Of a stretch of DNA of 64,000 bases, positions 42,051 to 58,364 are shown one piece after another. The notes beneath the pieces were generated by a model. It saw only the letters and a program-made list of their open reading frames with translations. It made no database searches and was not told the origin of the DNA. The stretch lies in the NCBI RefSeq assembly GCF_932526225.1, contig NC_064047.1, positions 10,956,494 to 11,020,493 of the forward strand. Direction: 5' to 3'. A program made the position numbers and the translations under genes. Numbering within the stretch: the stretch's first letter is position 1; each line of letters opens with the position of its first letter. The DNA comes from Nematostella vectensis. Taxonomy: Eukaryota > Cnidaria > Anthozoa > Actiniaria > Edwardsiidae.

Positions 42051-43176
42051 CTGGATTGTGCATGCCAAATAACTGCCCCCAAACCGAGACAAGTTAAACC
42101 AAGAAGTCTGATTTCACCTGTTTTCACACTTCGTCAAATTATATAGTAGAGACAACATATTTTTTTTTGCTTATTTTCATTTCAACAATTTTATTAAATA
42201 TTTTTCCAATCATTTAAATATGTTTAATTAATCACTAAAATATAAATACATTTGTCAATCAATCTCTTTTTGAACTCAACAATAAATAGGATACGTATTT
42301 TCTAGTAAATTTTCTAACTAGTCAAAGTTCCCTTGGATAGGTATCATGTTATTAAATGCAGTATATACATCATATATAATTTACTCCACGATGCTTTAGG
42401 AAGTGATAAAGTTCACAGCCTATACTGAACGATCAAGTCTCGGTTATACGCAATGCTGTTTTAGAAACTCTATCACATGATCCGTAGCGCATGTTGCATT
42501 TGACGACATCGATTGACCGCTCTTTCGTTGCCTGTTTTTCCTTCATTCACAAAGATTTTAGTTTCCTAGAGATCGATGCGCTTGTGGGTTTAATGAGAGT
42601 TGCCCCAGCGTCCCTTGCAACTTCGATATAACCGCTGGAATTTAAAAAACGACTCTAGAGAGCGAGCAACTTTTTTTAATTTCTGGTGGCAACTTTTGAT
42701 AATAAACGAACTTTCCCTAATAGATATAAATCGATAAAGCAGTTTTTAATATATATGGCGGGAACTTCATCAGGCGTCCTGATTAGCTCGCCATCTCTGA
42801 TATCTCATCTCATCGGCTCCCCTAACGGCTAAATCAATAGTCACACACGCTTGTGGTGGTTTCGGTGCGCCGAAATCCTCTACCATTCCACGGCTGGGCG
42901 CAGGGTACGAGGCTTTGTCTGGATTAGCCAATCAAAAACTTACCACTCGAAAGTCCGTCGGCAAATACATTAGCATAATTATCACAACAAGAGTTCAAAA
43001 TGGCAGGTCGAGTGCTTCACATCTGCTCAAGAATTCCCCAAACACCGAGGTTTCCAACACTCAATGAAGGCACGAAAAGAATGTTTTATTTCTTTTATAA
43101 AATAATGTCTAATCCTAAGCAAACGCAAAAGACAAAAAAAACTTCACAACAGCGCCCGCTAATGGCGTCATAAATA

Positions 43177-43415
43177 AAAGCTGCATTGTCGCCAGTTTAC
43201 TTCCGGAGGTCCGACGGAAACCTCAACCGTTAAAAGACAAAAGAATCTATTAGAATCCGAGATATTTAACATGCCATCCGCTCTAAATTATCAATCACAT
43301 CCTCGAAGAAACTGCTTTCAATATTTTGAAATGTTTTTTTGCGTTTTCCGTTAAAAATCATCGGAGATTGTTAAAACGTAATCGACCGGAAGTAAACTGG
43401 TGACAATGCGGCTTT
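43177..43415. mobile_element. 239-bp MITE with 29-30-bp terminal inverted repeats
   Basis: AAAGCTGCATTGTCGCCAGT.. and the complement of ..ACTGGTGACAATGCGGCTTT at the right end differ at two or three bases. A T/A-rich flank TAA is seen on both sides. No coding capacity. Confidence 0.85.
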
Positions 43416-45950
43416 AAGGAAAGGGAAATAGTTAGCAGGATTGGCTGAAGGTGGGGGGGTACACAGCCGTAGATATCACATGGAAAAGGATAGTATGTAT
43501 TTGAGTACCATTAATAAGAAATCCGGATCCTAAACTTCCCAAACTTGTATGCTGATGCATTTGCCGGGCCGTCACGCCTTGCATAATATTTTACTTATTC
43601 CGGTCCTTCCCAAATGACGCAAACACTTCTCTAAAACTATATCAAATAACATCTAAAATGTGAAATAGATTAAAAATAGATCCACTTATAAGTATCTCGC
43701 GACGTTGGCATCTACTCTAACCCTAGTACCAAGTATTCCATGGATACCAAAAACTCGTATACAATAAACAGACGCGTGCGTTTTTATAGAAAAAAAAGTT
43801 TTTTTTTCCAAGTTGGCCTAAACTGATTCTTAGCGGGTGCTTGGTAGCCTTTTCTTGAAAATAGCTTTTGAATTTTAGAGGAATTTAAAAGAAAAGTGGC
43901 TAGGAAAATCCCATTCAGCAAACAACAAATGCATGAATTGACTCTCTTAAAATACCCTTCGCCGTACGGCCGACTGAGTTATAATCCTCATTTCCGAAGA
44001 TGTTTATTCGGAAGTTTCCGACGGAGAGGTTGGGTATGTCCGCTGGGAGTCCGCGGACTTGACCACAATTTACATCCGTGGGAAATTGCTTTCTTGATAA
44101 AACATCCATAAAAACCCGAAAAGGTAGACGAATACACGAGAAAGAACACTTTTTGCAAAGATAAGCGTTTCAAAGCCAGACTGAGCTCGCTAAGATGTGC
44201 AAAGTAAGAGAATCCCAACGGATGTTAGCGATCATTCGCATGCGCGTCACAATTTAAACACAGGCAGCACAATGCTACTGTCAGAAGTTTATAAAGAAAT
44301 GTATGGGGAAATTTATATGTTAGCGAAAAAAATACTTTATCGTGAAAAATAAAAATTTAGACCATGTAATATTGTGTTTGAGTCTTCCTTTATTTCTATT
44401 TTGCCGATTGAATGTCAGTAGAGCGAGTTTGAAGCCCGCCACGAATTGTGTTTCTTTTCTTTGTGTCTTTAATCCCCCCATAGTAGCCTTGGGCTGCCTG
44501 TGATTTTAAGAAACCTTGATTGCCTTCACCACAATCTCGGATTATTTCTTTAAACTAAAATAAGGACTTTGACGAGATGTGAAACATGAAGGCCGTGAAG
44601 TGTGATTTTCTTGCTAATCCTCACACATTTTCATTGTTCTACCGTCGCATCATTTCCCTGCTAGCAGAGGCCTCTTTTCTCTGTATTCCGTAAACATTCC
44701 GTGAGGCCAAGTAAAAAAAAAGACATGTTTATCGTCCCCGCCGGCATTCTTTTTCGGGCCGCATCAAATTATTTTTTTTTTTCATTATTTCTGCTGCTTT
44801 TTTGGTTGTTTGCTCCTCAGAAGTTCAAATTTCGTGCGTTAGCTGGTTAGCGATGCCTGTGCGCTGAGATAAAGTATTCGGTCTTCGGCATGAGAGCTAT
44901 CCCGGCGCTTTCCTAATTGGCTAAAATTTTAATCGCGGGATAAACGACCAGAGCCTAGTCTCGGTCTCCCTGCTAGCAGAGGTCTCTTTTTCGGGTACCA
45001 TTAGCCCGGCCTTTTGTGGATATTGATTTGTTACAGAATAAAAGGATAAAGAAATTGGTTTCAGTTGCAAAAAAAGGCGATTGTATTTTCTTTATTTATT
45101 TCAAGGATTTCTCTTGTTATTCCTAGAATTTGGGGTCCGATTCCACCATTCCACCGTCCCACCATTCCTCGATGTTTATTTAAAAGGCTTTTTTTTGGTG
45201 TTTCTTTACTACTTGTTCATATAGATCATAGATATATGTAGACACATTCTTTTTTTTTATAATAACGTCTTATTTTCAAATGCTGGGCCGATCTTATTTT
45301 TGAATATTGTAGTTAGATTTGTAGTATCAAAAATGCAAATCGAATTAATTTCGACGCTGAATGTTTAATTTAAATTTCTAATTTCTAACTTTAATATAAT
45401 GCCTCGTTAACTTTCGTCGCATATTTTTTTATATTACTCGCTTCACCAATTTCTAACGTGATAAAGTAAAAAAGGATTAAAGTCTATCGTAAAGCTTCTG
45501 ACGTCATACATAAAACTGCACGCAACCCGGTGATAGCTTATTTAACCGGATGTAGAAAAGTTCCGTTTAATATTGGTTGGCAAGAGCGAATACGTGCTGA
45601 GCTGCGAACGACTAATACACAGGTCAGTAATTCAGATAGACAGCAACACATTGAGATTATACGACAAACGAGAAGAGGCGGTACTTATAAAATGCTTTTA
45701 AGATTTTTTTTCATTCTCGTTAGAAACCCAAAGATAGAAAATTGGTAATGTTGTGATGTAATGATTATTTAATGATTTTGTTGGTGACTATTAGTGATTA
45801 ATTTGAGCGCACTTTACTCTGTATTAACAGCTTAGCTGGTAGGATTTGGCAATTCGACGGTGAAAGACATCGAGAACGGAAAGAGCGGAAAGACCTGTTG
45901 GTTACGTGTGTAATCATTCAAGACAAGGATAAGACTGCTTCAACGACACT
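43416..45950. other. Intergenic, no gene recognised
   Basis: AT-rich upstream region of the class C GPCR. CCCTGCTAGCAGAGG is repeated at 44657 and 44969. Open frames at 43896-44111 and 45530-45748 have no family or splice support. Confidence 0.55.
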
Positions 45951-45959
45951 AATGGAAAT

Positions 45960-48776
45960 ATGAGAAGTTTGGATGAAGAGTTTGTGACAAGACTCAAAGG
46001 TCATTCAAGCGGTGGTTCAAAACGAAAGCATCACACGAGGCTTAAAGAACACACGCTAAACTCAAAACAGGATTACAAATTGTGTAATTCTTCACTAGTT
46101 ATGAAATCATTGGAATGGAGGACTGTTTTATTTATTGTTTTGTGTATTATAAACTCTTCACAAGCACTCTACGAGAAGGAGACATTCCCATCAATTAAAA
46201 GTAGGACATTTTTTCAATCTGGGAACATAACTATCGCTGGTCTCTTCCCAGTCCACGTTGGCTCAGATTTTCGCTCAAAGTATATGGCCTTAGCTGAAGC
46301 CATGGTTTTTGCCGTTAATGAAGTGAATAAAGACCCGAACATTCTACCCAATGTTTCACTGGGCTTTGAAATTTATGACTCCTTCTTAAATCCTCGATTG
46401 GGAATGGAAACTGCGCTAGAGTTTGTCAACCGCGTGAAATTCACGTCGATGTACAACGATAAGGACAAATCTTATTCGTGTATGCAACATTTGCGTAAAT
46501 ATAAGCCAATACCGGCTGTTGTTGGGCTTGGAAACTCGGCTACCTCAATCTTATGCTCCAACCTGCTTCAAATCGAGAACATTCCACTTATTAGCTATGC
46601 TGCCACGAGTGATGAACTTAGCAAAGTCAAAGCATATCCGACCTTCCTGAGAACGGTTCCACCTGACAGGTTCCAGTCTCAAGCAATGGTGGACTTGGCG
46701 GAGTATTTTAATTGGAGTTACATCGCAGCTATAGCGGAGGATAACGCATATGGTAGATCCGGCATCGAGTATTTCCGTAAACAATTAGACAATCGAGGGA
46801 TTTGCCTGTCAATAGAGGACTATTTCCCAGTAGGGAAAAACGAAACAATTGCAAAGATTCAAAAGATTGTAAAGACTTTGAAAGAGCTGCCTAAGGTAGA
46901 GGTGGTTGTTTTGTATTGTACTAAGAAGAGAGCTGCGGCGGTAATAGAAGAAGCAGTGAAACAAGGTCTGTCCAAGAAAACATGGATTGCAAGCGAGGCC
47001 TGGGGTGACACTTCCGACATCTTGACTGACAGGTTTATACCGGTTGTAAAGGGGTTGATAGGGATTGTACTACCTGACATTACTGTCGGCAAATACTTAA
47101 AATACTTGACAGAATTACCACCAAGTTATCGTCCAACGGATTGGTGGCAATTGTTTTGGGAGGACGAATTCAAGTGCCGTTTTGCCTCAAACGGACGTGA
47201 GAACTTATGCGCCAGCGATCTCAAGATAACAAAGGAAATCTACAGCCGCCGATTGCACAGCAGTCTCTCTACTTACGTCATCGAGGCAGTGTTTGCTATT
47301 GCGCATGCACTAGACGCTATGCATAAGTGTCGTGAGCCCCATGGCTTGTTACCGGGAGGTCGCTGCCCTTTGACATCCCACATTGAAGCGTCGCATTTAC
47401 TGCTGTATATTAAAGCTGTTAACATTACTCATCCCTATGTTCCGGAAAAACAGATCTGTTTTGACGCAAATGGCGACTCGGAGGGAACATACAATATTGT
47501 TAACCTGCAAAAAAGTAATGTGGACTGGGACTTCAGGAAAGTTGGATCGTGGGTGGCTAGCCGTCAACGCCCACTGGAGATTAACCCATCTCTTATCCAA
47601 TGGAGTGGAGATAGCAAAGGGGATATCCCTCGATCTGTTTGTAACGATGCTTGTAAGCCAGGCTATTGGCAAACCAGAAAACTAGGTTGTTGTTGGGAAT
47701 GTATAAAGTGTTCGGAGAGTTCCATTTCCACGAAGACTGGGTCCACTAATTGCACCGAATGTGCAGAGGACACCATCCCAAACAGCGCGCACACGGAATG
47801 CGTCAAGGTCCCTACTTTTCACATCAGTTGGGCACACCCTATAGGCATCACATTCCTGTCAATCAGTGTCATTGGTATCTTGGTAACCATTGTCATCACT
47901 GTCATCTTCGTCCGGTATAACAACACACCCGTCGTAAAGGCTTCAAACCGTGAGCTGTGTTATATCCTGCTGTTCTGTATCGCCATGTGCTATGTTGCCC
48001 CCGCAGTGTACCTAGCGGAGCCCTCCGCGCTCGTCTGCATTCTCTGCCAGATGTGGTTCTACCTGTTCTACACCACGTGCATCGCCATCCTCGTCGCCAA
48101 GACCAACCGCATCGTCACCCTCTTCTGCGAACGCCTCCCTCGCTCCCAGCTCACCAAAGGCATCACGGGCAGGTACCGTCACATATTCATCGTCGTCATA
48201 GCAACCCTTTGTGAGGTTATTGTTGTTATACTCTGGGTGGTCCTAGACCCCCCTAGACCACACCTTGATAAGTCCACAAGGACAGAGTATATCAGCACGT
48301 GCAGGCCTAATTCGCAGCTCGCGGGCCGAGTGTGCCAGTACCTGCTGATGAGCTTACTGATCGGTATGTCACTCACGTGTTGTTACTTCGCGTACAAGGC
48401 CAGACATCTTCCGGATAATTTTAATGAAGGCAAATTCATCGCGTTCTCCATGTACGTGTTGGTGATCTCGTGGGTGACTTTTTATCCCGTGGTTTTGAAT
48501 ATCCAGGATCAATACACTACTGTTGTACTGAGCGCAACTACAGTAATAGCAGCGTCGGGCCTTCTCGTGTGCATGTTTATACCTAAAGTGTATATCATTT
48601 TATGGACACCGGAGAAGAACACTAGGCAACATATGCAGAGTCAGCTTACCCGGCATGCTTTTCGACCAGACAACACTATGTCGGCATCACCGTTACCGCT
48701 GGGAAGACTGCAAGCGGGCTCACTGATGGCGTATTCAAGTGGGAGTCCTAGAGGGAGTGTGGTGACTAGACTGTGA
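45960..48776 (+). CDS. Intronless class C GPCR, metabotropic glutamate receptor-like
   Basis: The frame opens at 45960, but the better start is the ATG at 46101, because MKSLEWRTVLFIVLCIINSS is a clear signal peptide; the 47 residues before it are hydrophilic. A Venus-flytrap ligand domain (ITIAGLFPVHVGSD; GNSATSILCSNLLQIENIPL; YAATSDELS; AEDNAYGRSGIEYF) is followed by a cysteine-rich linker (PGYWQTRKLGCCWECIKC ... TNCTEC) and seven helices (IGITFLSISVIGILVTIVIT; NNTPVVKASNRELCYILL; LVAKTNRI; CMFIPKVYIILWTPEKNT). These are mGluR-family hallmarks. Receptor sits in the cell membrane and signals through G proteins; the ligand is inferred, not shown, since several glutamate-contact positions differ. 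Bases 47990-48180 are unusually GC-rich. Confidence 0.92.
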   Translation: MRSLDEEFVTRLKGHSSGGSKRKHHTRLKEHTLNSKQDYKLCNSSLVMKSLEWRTVLFIVLCIINSSQALYEKETFPSIKSRTFFQSGNITIAGLFPVHVGSDFRSKYMALAEAMVFAVNEVNKDPNILPNVSLGFEIYDSFLNPRLGMETALEFVNRVKFTSMYNDKDKSYSCMQHLRKYKPIPAVVGLGNSATSILCSNLLQIENIPLISYAATSDELSKVKAYPTFLRTVPPDRFQSQAMVDLAEYFNWSYIAAIAEDNAYGRSGIEYFRKQLDNRGICLSIEDYFPVGKNETIAKIQKIVKTLKELPKVEVVVLYCTKKRAAAVIEEAVKQGLSKKTWIASEAWGDTSDILTDRFIPVVKGLIGIVLPDITVGKYLKYLTELPPSYRPTDWWQLFWEDEFKCRFASNGRENLCASDLKITKEIYSRRLHSSLSTYVIEAVFAIAHALDAMHKCREPHGLLPGGRCPLTSHIEASHLLLYIKAVNITHPYVPEKQICFDANGDSEGTYNIVNLQKSNVDWDFRKVGSWVASRQRPLEINPSLIQWSGDSKGDIPRSVCNDACKPGYWQTRKLGCCWECIKCSESSISTKTGSTNCTECAEDTIPNSAHTECVKVPTFHISWAHPIGITFLSISVIGILVTIVITVIFVRYNNTPVVKASNRELCYILLFCIAMCYVAPAVYLAEPSALVCILCQMWFYLFYTTCIAILVAKTNRIVTLFCERLPRSQLTKGITGRYRHIFIVVIATLCEVIVVILWVVLDPPRPHLDKSTRTEYISTCRPNSQLAGRVCQYLLMSLLIGMSLTCCYFAYKARHLPDNFNEGKFIAFSMYVLVISWVTFYPVVLNIQDQYTTVVLSATTVIAASGLLVCMFIPKVYIILWTPEKNTRQHMQSQLTRHAFRPDNTMSASPLPLGRLQAGSLMAYSSGSPRGSVVTRL

Positions 48777-50417
48777 TAATAGCCGCTGATATACATCCCG
48801 TGCCGTATATAACAAATGCGTTACATGGCTCATAAATTAAGTCATGTTCAGTATAAGTTAAGCAACGCGATAGGAACATAGTTTGTTAGGCCAAATTCTG
48901 ATAATAAACCACAAAAATCCATATAATTTGGCTGAGATGCAGACACGTTTCGGCTAGCGGATCGGGGAGTGTTCGCGCGCTACGAAGGACTAGCTCAGAT
49001 TACGTAACTTGACCGGGTTTTCTAAACAAACACGGAGAGCGCGTTGCAAACAAGGCACATTTTAGCCAAATTAGAGAAATTTTATAAGAACTGAGGCTAA
49101 CAAACTCTGTTTCCAAAAGCGGATCTCTGGGGAGGGTTTAGGGTATTAAACACCTCCCCCCTTTCAGCTGCCAGAAAGCCATATGTAACAACAAAAAATT
49201 ACACCCTCCACCTTTGTCCCTTAGCCAGACCCCCCTTTAGCCAAAAGCTAGATCCGCCCCTGGTTCCTACTTGGTTAAGTCGGGGGTGGTACCAGTAAAA
49301 TATAAAACGATATTTTAACAAGGGGATTTACTGATTCTAGTTCCCATACATGTATTTAGGAACGCCCAGAGCTACAAACCGTGCCATACATATACTTAGA
49401 GTATATGTACGGTGATAGGCATAATATTGTGTGTAGCAAGCTTAACATAAACATTATTCAAGTATGTATGCTTTCTACGGTAAATAAAACACTTACTCTA
49501 CACAAATAATGAAACGCATTTGCATTTTTATTTTTATTGTAATTTTTCTCGTATGTTTAAATATATTCAGAAATAGAGAAAGCAAGAACGATTAAACATA
49601 GTACCGCAGTTTACATCTAATTATCCGCGGAACTAATTGAAAATAATTGAAATATACAGCCATCATCGCAAACTTATTTTTCTACGTAGTCCCAAGTGTT
49701 CTTACCGGGATACCTGTCTTCGAAGGCGAAAAATGTTAGCTATGATCTGGAACGAGTTCATACCAACCACAGGAAGCCCGGTCAGACCATCTTGGGCTAG
49801 GGTGCATTTTCACTCCTCTAAGCCGACAAGTAAAAAAGTCTATGTTAATAATATTTGCGTATCAAGAGTTGATACGCGCTTTTCACTGCATCTTTTTCGT
49901 ATTTACCAATTGATTTGAATAAAAAAGGTTTAGATGATGGCGGCCGCTGTTTGATGTGTCGGCTAAGTAAACGCGGCGGATGCATTCATGGGTCTCAAAA
50001 TGGAAAACTAGCAAATAGATTAAGCATATTTGTTTAATTTTTTTTTTTGCCAGCTCATTGCCGATATAGAGATTGTGTTTGTGTGGAGTGTCAGGCCCGT
50101 AGCCAGGGGGGTTTGGGGTCCCCCCTCACCCCCACAAAAAAAAACTGGCTTGAAGGTCCGCCCAGAGTAAACAAAGAATATAACGTTTGGATGGATAAAC
50201 CGTGGATATCAATAAGTCTTTTTATAATAATTATCTTAATTATTATCGCTATATGTTCAGCAAGCACCCTATTGATTTGAATTATTGATTGCATACCGGA
50301 AATTTGGTCCGCTGAAATGGAAAAACGAACCACCCAGCTCAAAATCATGTCTACGGGCCTGTGCACCCTCACCGTCCCAGGCAACTCTACGAACCTGGAA
50401 GACTCCCTAGACGTACC
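48777..50417. other. Intergenic between two convergent receptor genes
   Basis: Contains the 3' ends of both genes and short repeat fragments (CCCCCCTTTAGCCAAAAGCTAG region near 49230). No gene recognised. Confidence 0.55.
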
Positions 50418-54356
<3,939 letters not shown>

Positions 54357-54452
54357 TTTCTGAGGAATGTTCTTGGGACCTGTCAAGATAAATTTAGTAG
54401 ACTTCTATATCGTCATGGTATAATAAAAAATACCTTGTCCTTGTTCCTTGGG

Positions 54453-54690
54453 CATGTCCCCCCCCCCCCCCAATATTTTCAAAAATTATAAGGAAATGAC
54501 CCATATCAATATTTGGGTGATCTTCAAACCCGCTGGGTCAATCTCTTGGAGGACTGGGTCTTTTCAAGATTAGCGAGATAAAGATTTGACCAAGCTATCA
54601 AGTTTTCCTGGACAAATTTTTGCCTCAAGTCTCAATTTGACAGAAATCAGCATTTTTCAACAAGCTAACATTTTAAATCCATTTAAAGAT
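54453..54690. repeat. Dispersed repeat fragments (C-run/AATATTTT family and 41.86-kb family)
   Basis: C14AATATTTT.AAAAATTATAAGGAAATGAC matches the interior of the MITE at 62047; the following 190 bp is the inverted partner of 41860-42050. Confidence 0.75.
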
Positions 54691-57600
54691 TTTAGGGTAT
54701 GTTAAACAATTTCTACATATTCGGTAATGGTAATTCGTTAACTTCTATAGTCAGCTAGGATAAAAGAATTCTAGCACAACTGCGTCCCATTCACATTCCT
54801 TCTAATTCACATGCATCGTTTTCGCTTAGCTAAACTTAAATTATTAATTGGAAAAATTTGGGGGTTTTACTATTGTGTACGGAAAAAGAAGCAGAAATCC
54901 TACATGCTCTTATATGCCTTCGATACAAAGCGATTCGATACAGGAAGTCATAAAATTAATCTCGTTCTTAATACACCGACGGAACAGCGACAGAATGATA
55001 GAGTACGCTATAGAGTGCGCTAACCCAGTTAGTCGACGAAATCTTTTTTTAAACTCGAGAATACAAATCATGTACGAGTTATTGTGGTGACTCCGATGTC
55101 ACTCCATCATTGGATCATTGGATCACTAATCCGTAAACTTTTTATGGTATTTCTGAGCTTTTGCAACGCAGCAATCCTTAGGTCCTCCTGTAAATTTCCG
55201 GGTTTTCGCGTTGTTTGTTTGAATTTGTGCTGAAAGAGCGACTAGTAAAACTGCGACTTTTAAGTCCAAGAAACATAAGGTAAAGGTTCTGTTAGCTGGG
55301 TCTCTGGTCGCAGGGTAATAGGCAGAATAAATTTTTAAAGATTAAAAAAATGATATGTTTTCTGTTTTTAATAGGGCCAGCAATCTACATCAATCCTTTA
55401 TTTAAGATGTTGCCTCAACCTTTAATCTTTAGAATTATTGTATTAGAAACGCTTTCATTGACTTTAGCAAGCGGCAATTCTGGCTAAGCGATTTCGGCTC
55501 CCAAAACACGTTGCAGAGTGTTTTATGATCACGTTTTTGCAATTGATTATCTTTCAAGTACCAGATTCAAAAGTTCATTTTATCATTGGTAATTGGTGTC
55601 TTCTCGGCTATGCCTTGATTTGAGCACCGCTCATTCTAAAAACTTGGGTCAGAAACGCATGTAAGAATATTCCCTATATTCTGCTGTTTTCTCAAGAACG
55701 CTCGACTCTTGCTATGCCATGGGGAAAGTTCAGATTCCCCTTAAATGAGTGAGGGGATTTTATTGGTGTAATACAAGGTCACTGAAAACAAGGCATTTTT
55801 CTCTCTTGTTTTTATACAATGTTTTCGATAATAAAAGTATAACTCTCAGCCGGAATTCTTTGATGTTTCGACTAATGATCACATCCGTGTATATCCTTTG
55901 AAGGAAACCTTTTTGTTTCTCTAAGGAGGCTTTCTGATACAAATATATGAGGGAAGATTGTGTTGTTGTCTTTAACCTTGACTATTCATTCACTTAACTA
56001 TAAAAACGCTGTCTTTAAACAATCTCCTTATGCTAAAAGTTAACAAATAGACTACATTTTACAGCATTTCATCCAAGCATTTTCACGACTGTTGGACTTT
56101 GGACTACAATGAAACGCTTACCTTCCAAATATCAACTTCCAAATAATACTACCATCATCGGCTTCGGAATCCACATATCTCACATCAACATCTCAAATTC
56201 TTGTAAAAAATGCTTTTTTAAAATTAAAAGTCAGATCGAAATACAATGTTGTCTGGTGAGTTCTTGGGTGCGTATGTTTTCCTTGTAAAAATCACAGAGA
56301 ATAATTTTGCTACCCGATACTGATAATCTAAATAGAGTGAGAATTCATTCTCGTTCCCAGAGAATTACCCATATTGCGTGGACGGCCAATCAGCATAGAG
56401 GAAAATCGATATTAATTTCAAACTTCGCAATATGCATCCGGAAATCTCATGAAACATCGAAATAAAAAGACATTTCATCAATAAAATCCTAGTCAAATAA
56501 AAAAAACATTTCTTCAATAAACTCCTCGTCTAGAGCTAACAAATCTTGTATCGAGAAAATCGAATTCATCCTTTTGCTGTCAAATTCTTTTAAATATCAT
56601 AATTCTCCTTTCTTCCTAATATTGAAGTTTGGAATTGATACACTTGTCATCGGTAGCGCTAATTCTGACATGGTTTTCCGATGTTTGCCAAAGGCTGATC
56701 ATTGGTAATTATTCAATGGAAACGTGAATTGGCTTTCTTTGTCGGAGAAAAAGAAAATTAAAACCACATAGCATGAGCTGTATTCAATTTCAGGTACTTG
56801 TCAATGAAGATGATACGCTTCTATTCATCTCATGCTTTTGGTAATGAAAGTTAACAATTAGAAAACGGAACCGAAGGAAAAAAAGGGGGGTGAGCGACAG
56901 TAAAATACACTAATTATAATGTGTTTTTTTCCTTTTTCAAAGAAAATCCGAAATTTGATTCTCTTATAAGTATCCTTTTGCTTCAACGGTCAATGTGAAT
57001 CAAAGGCCCGCTCATTCATGGTTCTACACTTGCACGCTCAGACACGACGTACTACAGACCAACAAAACAATGTCTTCGAAGTCGAACTTACCTATTCCTA
57101 TGTGCATCTGTTATCTTTTCCCATTCAGTGTTGTGTGAATACCCTATATCTGTACAAAGATGATCGTTCAGCACGCATTCAGTCAAAATGTCCGTTTTTT
57201 TTATTTTTTTATACATCGGCTTTTTTTTGTTTTTTACAGATCTTCCAAACAAAGTTCTAATGGCTTACATGTCGGGTTGATGTCACACGCTTGGAGATTT
57301 AAATCTCATTTCTTAGATATTTATTTCTTCTTCTTCTTCTTAGTTACGGTGTGTTCGCCATCGTCCAAAGAAAATACACAAAACCCCCTTTGACTTGGCA
57401 TCTTTTGCTAAATAATCGCAGAACTCCTTCCATGCTAAAAAAAACTTATTCCCCGAACAACAGCGTGAGACAACCGATATTTTCGTTAAACAAACACGAC
57501 GTGCGTATTCAACACAAATTTCACAACAAGAGCAAAGAGCGAAAAAAGCCGAATAAATAATGCAATGAAGTCGTACACATGTTCACAAACTTTGAGCTTA

Positions 57601-58080
57601 AACAATAGCTCATAAATACACCGCCTTCGACTTCTGGGAAAAGAAAATATAAATCTCACTTAATCGGCCGATTACCAGATTTTTCAGCGAGAAAGAAACA
57701 CGACATTTAGCATAAAATTTGTCGAGCTGCTCTGTGATAAGTCCAGCACCAAATGGATTGAGGACTCAAGCGACTAACACTAATAGTTGTGTTCCTATTG
57801 AGCTTTTAAATGACCTATGGATGGGATACTTTGGTCTATTCTTTTAAGTTTGAAATGAAGAAAACTATATTGTTGCTTAATAATCTAATATTATTGCTTA
57901 GTAATATAATCCGATTTTTATAAAATGGAACATGGGGGATTATCTAAATAGGGAAAATATGATTGCCAATATAAGGACATTTTAAATGATCTTGATATGT
58001 TTAGCAGTTTTCACTGCCACTCAACAATCCGTGAATATAGGAGAGAAGGTCCAGAAGAACTTGGGCCCATTGACTCACTC
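54691..58080. other. Intergenic, no gene recognised
   Basis: 3.4 kb of AT-rich sequence. I examined the open frames at 54811, 55760 and 57018-57560 and found no domain, signal or splice pattern to support a gene. Confidence 0.55.
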
Positions 58081-58364
58081 AAGGCCCTGTCGCCCCATGA
58101 CAGGTAATCCGGAATCCGGAATCCATGAAAAAAATGAGATATGGGATCCGGAATCCATGAAAAAATGAGATATGGAATCCGGAATCCATGAAAAAATGAG
58201 ATATGGAATCCGGAATCCATGAAAAAATGAGATATGGAATCCGGAATCCATGCTGCTGGAATCCGGAATCCACGAGAAAAAACCCACATGGAATCCGGAA
58301 TCCACACACTAGGATCCGGAATCCAGAACCCTATTGGAGAACCTGTCATGGGGCGAGCCCTGGC
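58081..58364. mobile_element. Small TIR element built around a GGAATCCGGAATCCAT repeat
   Basis: AGGCCCTGTCGCCCCATGAC at 58081 and GTCATGGGGCGAGCCCTGG at 58345 are inverted repeats. The interior is about nine copies of GGAATCCGGAATCCATGAAA with A-rich spacers. Confidence 0.85.

Noticed and set aside
45530..45748. 72-codon gene upstream of the class C receptor
   Set aside because: No domain or signal; likely chance frame in the promoter region.
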